Shown here: positions 58,165-64,000 of the stretch, in pieces
How the letters are laid out: the number at the start of each line of letters is the position of its first letter
Position numbering within the stretch: the first letter of the stretch is position 1
NCBI GenBank assembly: GCA_029959085.1
Contig: JARWIR010000043.1
Span: 4,216,001-4,280,000, forward strand
Origin: Nemophila menziesii
Taxonomy: Eukaryota > Streptophyta > Magnoliopsida > Boraginales > Hydrophyllaceae
Direction: 5' to 3'
Length of the DNA stretch: 64,000 nucleotides
Notes under the pieces: generated by a model
The model's database searches: none
Seen by the model: only the letters and a program-made list of their open reading frames with translations
Told to the model about the DNA's origin: nothing
Made by a program: the position numbers and the translations under genes

Positions 58165-58973
58165 CTGTCTCTGTTTGAGTATAAGTAATTATATACTAGG
58201 GGCTTTTATTTATTTAGGCCTAAAATACATGCCATCTCTAATTGTAAGGCCTAACTTAAGTATTAGTTAGATTTTGTAGTTACTAGTTTAACCAGTTTAG
58301 TTTACGTATTTACTACTATGCCACGTGAAAAAGTTTCTCTCTCCATAAGAGAAGTCTAATCATTCACATCTTACATCTTACGTGAAAGTCAACAAAGAGT
58401 TTCCAACCATTTTTTCTTCCCATGATTTTTTTTTGCGTAATCATATGTATGCATTAACCATTATTCGGAACTTGAAGTGGCCCGTTTAGGGTTAAGTGAT
58501 TGATAGGGCTTGCTAGCCACGACGTTGTTGCATGGTGACAGTGAAACAACACATGTTCAATAGTATCAATTTTAGAATTGCACACTTTGTAAAGACTTAG
58601 ATGACATTTTTCTCCTAACTCGATTAGAGTTCGTTGATAGTGTATTATTCGTCTCTTTCCAAATATTTGTTTTACCTTAGGCATGACCTTTGTTTTTATC
58701 TTTGACAAAAATTTGGAATGTAGCTTGCACCTTTTTTTTGTTTCCGTTAGCTTACACACATGTCTCTGTTTGAGTATAAGTAATTATATACTAGGGGCTT
58801 CTATTTATTTAGGCCTAAAATACATGCCATCTCTAATTGTAAGGCCTAACTTAAGTATTAGTTAGATTTTGTAGTTACTAGTTCAACCAGTTTAGTTTAC
58901 GTATTTACTACTATGCCACGAGAAAAAGTTTCTCTCTCCATAAGAGAAGTCTAATCATTCACATCTTACATCT
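57788..58973. repeat. 596-bp tandem duplication containing the LINE zf-RVT piece
   Basis: 57788-58378 and 58384-58973 are near-identical direct copies (step 596 bp) with a handful of differences. Both carry the same 101-residue zf-RVT frame (57859-58164 and 58454-58759, minus), with about two residue changes, plus the 200 bp upstream of it. The second copy stops mid-LINE at 58384, so the duplication arose after the LINE inserted. Confidence 0.92.
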
Positions 58974-59084
58974 ATACACATTTATTACATTCAAACCAAA
59001 TGTCGTTACATCTATCCTTAATACTGTAGGTATAATTGCTCTTATGTTTATTGCTCTGTAGCGACTTTTCTGTTATATTCCATT

Positions 59085-59290
59085 ATTCAAGCTTCTACAT
59101 ATCAACCGCTTCAAACAAAAACACCAATTAAAGACAACAATCACCTAACCGAAGAAGATAACTGAACAAGGTGAGTGACTCTTCTATGCTCTGCCATCGT
59201 TCAAGCTTCTACATATCCATCGCTTCAAACGAAAAACATCTGTTACCGAGAATAATAACCTACTAGAGAAGATAATCGAACAAGGTGCTT
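59085..59290. repeat. Diverged 118-bp tandem repeat
   Basis: 'caagcttctacatatc' and 'cgcttcaaac(a/g)aaaa' at about 59088 recur at about 59206, each unit ending 'gaacaaggtg'. The layout resembles a duplicated 5' leader with a splice-like 'aacaag|gtgag'. No gene is proven. Confidence 0.7.
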
Positions 59291-59721
59291 CTCTATTAAG
59301 GTTTGTTTTCTTTTTCTAGCTATCATATTATTGTGCATGTTTGAAAAATTTCAAAATTAATGTTAGGGATTATGTTCGACTTTGTTTTGAATTTGTAAAC
59401 ACCACACTGTAAGTAATGGTGTAGGTTGAAGACAAAATGTGTGTTCCAATATAAGATTTAGAAGTTTGCGGCTATTTTTTTACTTATGAATAAATGATTG
59501 TATGTCTAAGGAGTTGGGTCTAGTGTTTGATTGGGTATATACACATCTGTGTAGTATATGTATTATGTTTTGTGAGTGTTGTTCTTTGTATGTGTAGATA
59601 TGGGTGTAGTTATGTTGTGGGTGCAAATGATAATAAGGTTGTAGTAAGAAGATATGTATTTTTAAATGTGTTACTAAATCAGGTCTATTAAGATACAAAT
59701 TATTTTTGGTAATGCGGAGAA

Positions 59722-60090
59722 ATGGCAGAGTACAAGTGCTCAATGGCTGCAATATTAAAAATCATAAGAAACCATAAAATGACACCATATTATTTAGACG
59801 CCCTTTCGAGTAGTCCATTCTATCCCTTATTTCGTGGAATATCAAATTACAAAGGAGGGAAAAGGTGGGAGAAAAATGAGAACATAATAGCCGATCTTAT
59901 TATGCCATATAATAAAAATGATGAGGTTTTTACTTTTGGAGGTGTGCCGATAAAACTTACTCCAATGATGTTAGATTTATAATGGGCGTAAATGGTGGTT
60001 CTAAACTGGTACTGAAGTATGTACGTGTTGACCTAAGAGTGGGCCGTTGGTTTAAGGATACAATTCTGACGTGAAGACTACAGGTCAACT
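59722..60090 (+). pseudogene. Plant-mobile-domain/DUF1985-like gene fragment (tentative)
   Basis: ATG at 59722 opens an 86-residue frame: 'MTPYYLDALSSSPFYPLF', then 'IIADLIMPYNKNDEVFTFGGVPIKLTPMMLDL'. A one-base shift continues 'IMGVNGGSKLVLKY...RWFKDTIL' to about 60074. The pattern of a strand-rich 'xFxFGxxxIxLTPxxxxLIMGV' resembles the plant mobile domain or DUF1985-type regions often found in transposon-linked genes. A further in-frame-like piece at 60420-60500 follows a GT...AG gap. The frameshift suggests a pseudogene. Confidence 0.35.
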
Positions 60091-60656
60091 ATCACAGTCA
60101 AATGTAAAAGATGTGATCAAAAGCATCGTGGAAATGAGTACGCGGATAGAAAGGCTTTATCCATATGCATAACATGCTTGCGATGTCAACTAATTTATAT
60201 CCCGCAGGATTGGGTAGAATTACGCTATGTCACATCAAAGTATTTGAGCATTTGAGTGAGAAATAACTATAACTGGCCTAAACACATTGTTGATCATGTA
60301 ATGAGTGATGACATTGTTATAGGAAAAGGGTGATCCGTTCTCCTAGTGGTGAGTTGGTAAGATTTAATTTCCAATATAAGTTTATCTGTTATTGAATTTG
60401 AAATTTATTGACAAATTATAGGCGTGGATGAAAGAGCACGTGAATAATGGTAAACCAACGAAGCGTTATCTAAGTGTTCCATTTATCAGAAACGTATTTC
60501 ACTATGGATGCGAAACAATCAAACAAATTTGTAGGGGTTATATACTTGACCATGTTTAAATATGAATATACACTTATCCAACTAAAAACGTAAAAATATA
60601 GGATACGTTGGATATTCACGCAAAGACACAAAAAAACATAGAGTTCAAACATCAAT

Positions 60657-61054
60657 AGAGCTGTAAACGAACCAAGCCGCTCGCGAGCCGCTCGAGCTCG
60701 GCTCGGTAAAAATCTCGTTCGAACTCGTTCGTTTATATAAACGAAAAAAAAAAGTTCGTTCGAACTCGTTCGTTAAAAAACGTGTTTGTTCGAGCTCGTT
60801 CGTTAACTCGTTAAAAATTTATAATCTGTAAATTAATAGTTTAGTTATCAATAAATATATTGTTAAAACTATCAAAAAATAAATTATTCGTTAATAACTC
60901 GTGATCGGCTCGAAAAAAGCTCGTTCGATATGTTATCAAGCCTTAAAATTTGAGCTCGGCTCGACTCGTTAAAATTTGAGCTCGACTCGTAAATCTTATC
61001 AAACAAGCTTGCACATCTAGTATTCGGCTCGACTCGGTTTGTTTACATTCCTAA
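60657..61054. mobile_element. hAT-type MITE (8-bp target duplication ACATCAAT)
   Basis: 398 bp with ends AGAGCTGTAAACGAACC and, inverted, TTAGGAATGTAAACAAACC. It is flanked by ACATCAAT at 60649-60656 and 61055-61062. The interior is full of 'gctcgttcg', 'cggctcg' words and non-coding. The flanking word also occurs near 61313, in a local repeat, so the duplication is slightly less certain. Confidence 0.75.
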
Positions 61055-61062
61055 ACATCAAT

Positions 61063-62271
61063 ATGTTTCTTTACTCAAACACAGGGGAACAATATTTGAA
61101 TAAAATCAAAATGGGTATATATACAGAAACACTGAATCATCAGTTTGTGTATAACATCTAAATGGGTTTATACCCAATCTGGTTACACAATAACTTGACA
61201 GCTTGTGATCGGGTATATACCCAATTGTGTTAATTTACCACTAGAAAACTCATTGTGTTTATACCCTATGTGGTTACTCTACCAATTGGCACAACAAAAC
61301 ATAAAAGTTCAAACATCAATATGGTTTTGTACCTAAACAAGGAAATATACCGAACTTTATACCTAATATACGAGTTAAACAACTCTTACAATATATATAT
61401 GTGTGCGTGTATATATATATATGTGTGTGTGTGTGTGTTTATGACCTAACCGTTCTAAGAAGAAATATAGCACGTATAAAAAAGAGAAAACTATGTTTCT
61501 AGACCCAAAAAATGATAAAGCTTCGAGCGTCAAAGTAAAGATAGAGATTATAACCTAATAAGAAGAAACTAGAGCATGATTAAGATGATCACCTGTTACC
61601 CGAGGAAAATGATGAACATCAGGAGTGTTGATTTTGAATCGAGGGGGATTGTTGCTTAAATTCAAACTAGAAAAGATGAGATATAATAAACAATTGATTG
61701 TTTTAATAGAGAGGGTGTAAGAGAGAGATGTCAGTGTAAGAGGCATTAATTAGCATGCCAACGATGAGACTTAATTGACTGTTATAAGATGACCTAACAT
61801 TAATTGGTGTTCAGACATATCTATTACACTTTATTAAAAGGTTTGTTACATTAGGCCTTTGAAAGTAAAAAAGCCTTATATCGAACGTTATATCAACTAG
61901 GATTTATAGTAGAAGAATTATTATTTTTGGACCTTAAAAAGTAGTTTTCTCTTGTTTAAGTGTATAAGTATAAAAGTCATACTAAGTCGTTCTCTAATAA
62001 TTTGATAACTAAGTATAAGGTAAATGGAAATCCAATTTTACTATAAATTTAGAATTAGAAGTTGAATTTTTAGAATAATAATCCCAAGAAATAAATGGGT
62101 ATCCAAAAAATTTACGTTTTTGAGTTATATATACTAGTAAAAAACTAGCTATCCAATTTAAATAAATATTTTTAATTATTCATAAAATATAAAATATATT
62201 TAATCCTTAAACTTTATAAGAAAATATTATAGATTTAGAATAAAATTTTAAACATGGGGAAGTTGATACTG
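61063..62271. other. Non-coding DNA with dispersed short repeats
   Basis: 'gttcaaacatcaatatg' and 'gggtatata.acc' phrases recur between 60640 and 61330, suggesting an old tandem array. A (TA)n/(GT)n compound tract lies at 61390-61438. No gene was recognised. Confidence 0.5.
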
Positions 62272-62282
62272 AAAAGTTATTG

Positions 62283-63331
62283 TTTTTTTTTTGTCAAGCA
62301 AAGAAAAACAAAAGAAAATTGCCGTCCTACTACTCTTTTTTTATACAATGATTTAAGAAACATAGTAGTTTCAATAAGGTTTGATGACCCCCAGTTAGAT
62401 AGATCAATCGAGTTTGACGGATTTGGTAATAAGATCAGCGACTTTATTAGATTCTCTCTTGATGTGATAAATCTTTCACGCAGGAAATTTTTTTATCCAT
62501 TTCCAAATTTCGAGAATCACTGGACGGATTTTCCAATTAATTTCCCAAACTTGGTTGAACCTTGAATAATAGTAGAATGAACAACTCCGGATATTGAGAT
62601 CCGCTATGAATTTCATTGCGAGAAGAATTGTCCAACATTCACCTTCTTTAGCGCTACGAATTTGACATCTTCTTGCTTGCTTCTTAATGATAGCGCCTTC
62701 GTTGTTGATTGCGATAGAAGCGATGCCTGACGGCTTCCACTCCTTAGTAAATGAAGTATCATTAAGCCAGATAATATATGTTGAGTCTTGGAGGATTTTG
62801 TCATTGTTGTCATATTCATTACTCCTGACTTCAATACCCAGAAGGACTTCGTTGCTATTGTTAGATTTTGTATTGAATAGGTCTCATTGATTGATTTGCT
62901 TGACATGTTGACAATCTCACTAATGTATCACTATTTACCTCCAAAAACCCCCTCCATCCTAACTTTCCAAATGTTGCAAATGATAGTCCAGATGTTTGCA
63001 GTTATAAAAATTTTTGTCCCAACCGTTTCCGGTGAAGGAGCAGACTGTCTCAAGGATCCATGACTTGATGGGTTCACAGTAAATCCTATTAATTTTAATT
63101 TGTATAGGTGACTCAGCCCAAACTGCTTCACTAAACAGATATTTGAGAAAGAGGTGTCCAACAGATTCGTTATCTTGTTCACAACATTGGCATTTTGCCG
63201 TCTTAGCACACTTTTTTTTTCGTAGATTAACTTTGGTTGGAATTGTTTCATTGCAAATTTTCTATATGAAATTCCTAATTTTTATTGGTGCATTAAAGTG
63301 CCAAACAGCCAAACAATTGACCAGATATCCA
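62283..63331 (-). mobile_element. 5'-truncated L1-type LINE with 11-bp target duplication
   Basis: Read right to left. Zf-RVT-like sequence (63200-62940; 'CQCCEQDNESVGHLF' and 'VWAES') comes first. The RNase H-like domain follows (62850-62450; 'IIWLNDTSFTKEWKPSGIASIAI', then 'SAKEGECWTILLAMKFI'). It ends in a poly(A) seen as T's at 62283-62292. AAAAGTTATTG at 62272-62282 recurs at 63332-63342. Length is about 1.05 kb, so most of the element was lost on insertion. Frameshifts show that it is inactive. Confidence 0.85.
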
Positions 63332-63342
63332 AAAAGTTATTG

Positions 63343-64000
63343 AATAAAATGGTTTAAATTTAAGAGTAAGAGATATATATCACCCTTTTTTACTTCACCT
63401 TTATATCACCTCGTATGTGGAGGTTTTAAGCACCAATCAAATGAAGAGATTACATTAGCTAACACGACTCATCTTTGACCAAATATCTAAAAAAATATTG
63501 AAATAAATTGTGTTTAAAACTTAAAGTGTTTAAATTTGAAATGGAATAGTATTTGACCACAATTATAGCTAAACAAAACAAATGAAGAGATTATATTAGC
63601 ATACGTCAACGCAACTCATCTATAATTAAAGATATTGAAAAGACTTGAGGTAGCTGGATCGATTTTTAAACTAGAAAGTCATTCGTTGAAACTTTAAAAT
63701 ACTTGGTATTATATAAATTTATGGAATAATTCTTTTGTTAGAAAGTTTATAATTATAAAAAAAGTAAATGCCTTAATCAAGTCAATCTACAAAGAATATA
63801 ATCTCGACAAGATATACTGACCCATAAAACACCCTTCATAACACAAGAAATGCATTGTCATGTGAAGACCAAAAGAGGACAAATTAAAGACAAAGTTAAG
63901 CTCCATTACTTATCCCTAAACTTATCTTTAAATACCTTTTTGACCAACCCAAATCCTTTCTTCGATGGAAATGGAAAAGAAAACTTATAGCTTGGGCTAA
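63343..64000. other. Non-coding DNA; possible gene start at the extreme right edge
   Basis: 63420-63600 shows worn repeats ('aatgaagagattacattagct' near 63440 and again near 63580). 'tttaaatacc' near 63930 followed by ATG at 63965 could be a promoter and start codon. However, the frame from that ATG stops after 11 codons at the window edge, so nothing can be claimed. Confidence 0.3.

Noticed and set aside
63965..64000. Short frame beginning ATG at the right edge
   Set aside because: It stops after 11 codons and the window ends; there is too little to support a gene.

Overview
This window is nuclear DNA of a flowering plant, almost certainly a eudicot. I infer a repeat-rich genome, and lean towards an asterid only from the general look of the one real gene (low confidence). 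The evidence is AT-rich intergenic DNA, GT-AG introns, plant LTR retrotransposons with 5-bp target-site duplications (TSDs), L1-type LINEs, tRNA-derived SINEs and Stowaway/hAT/Mutator miniature elements, plus one intact plant gene. There are no operons, CRISPR arrays, rRNA or functional tRNA genes.

The only complete, convincing host gene is a GID1 gibberellin receptor on the + strand (ATG at 15125, stop at 16637, one 484-bp intron, 342 residues). A short unrecognised gene-like piece lies at 8423-8689 (-). Unrecognised sequence with a duplicated exon-like unit lies at 9749-10310. A plant-mobile-domain-like gene fragment lies at 59722-60090.

Nearly everything else is layered mobile DNA. 424-7943 is a complete, non-autonomous Ty3/gypsy element (minus orientation, TSD AATAG) that encodes only a broken gag. 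18850-22390 is a decayed Tat/Ogre-type gypsy element with recognisable protease, RT and RNase H. It is followed by two tandem arrays (35/70-bp and about 90-bp units), each split by a solo LTR (22618-24233, TSD ATACT; 25072-26529, TSD CCCTA). 30198-34841 is a very young gag-only Ty1/copia element (TSD TATTA) whose LTRs look identical except for one 12-bp indel. 35050-36515 is a worn LTR. 37930-39260 holds two SINEs and an L1 tail. 39655-41170 is a third solo LTR (TSD CTAGT) inside a GCCTAGGCG-type repeat. 41755-45890 holds copia relics interrupted by a gypsy LTR plus gag start. 47970-48780 is an 811-bp palindrome made from two LTR halves, joined to a second gypsy element whose other LTR (51485-53011) is of a different subfamily. 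53613-54298 is a Mutator derivative keeping the tail of its transposase. 54622-63331 holds hAT-like miniature elements, a SINE with a 16-bp TSD, a tandemly duplicated LINE piece and a 5'-truncated L1 with an 11-bp TSD.

The most intriguing pattern is a GC-rich word set (GCGGTACACCGC and GCGGACCAGGGC) in an otherwise AT-rich window. It is shared between the internal regions of two gypsy elements and the LTRs of an unrelated copia element. A second is a conserved stem-loop (TGATGTCTC...GAGACATCA) at the 5' end of most gypsy LTRs here. All reading was by eye; no similarity search was run.
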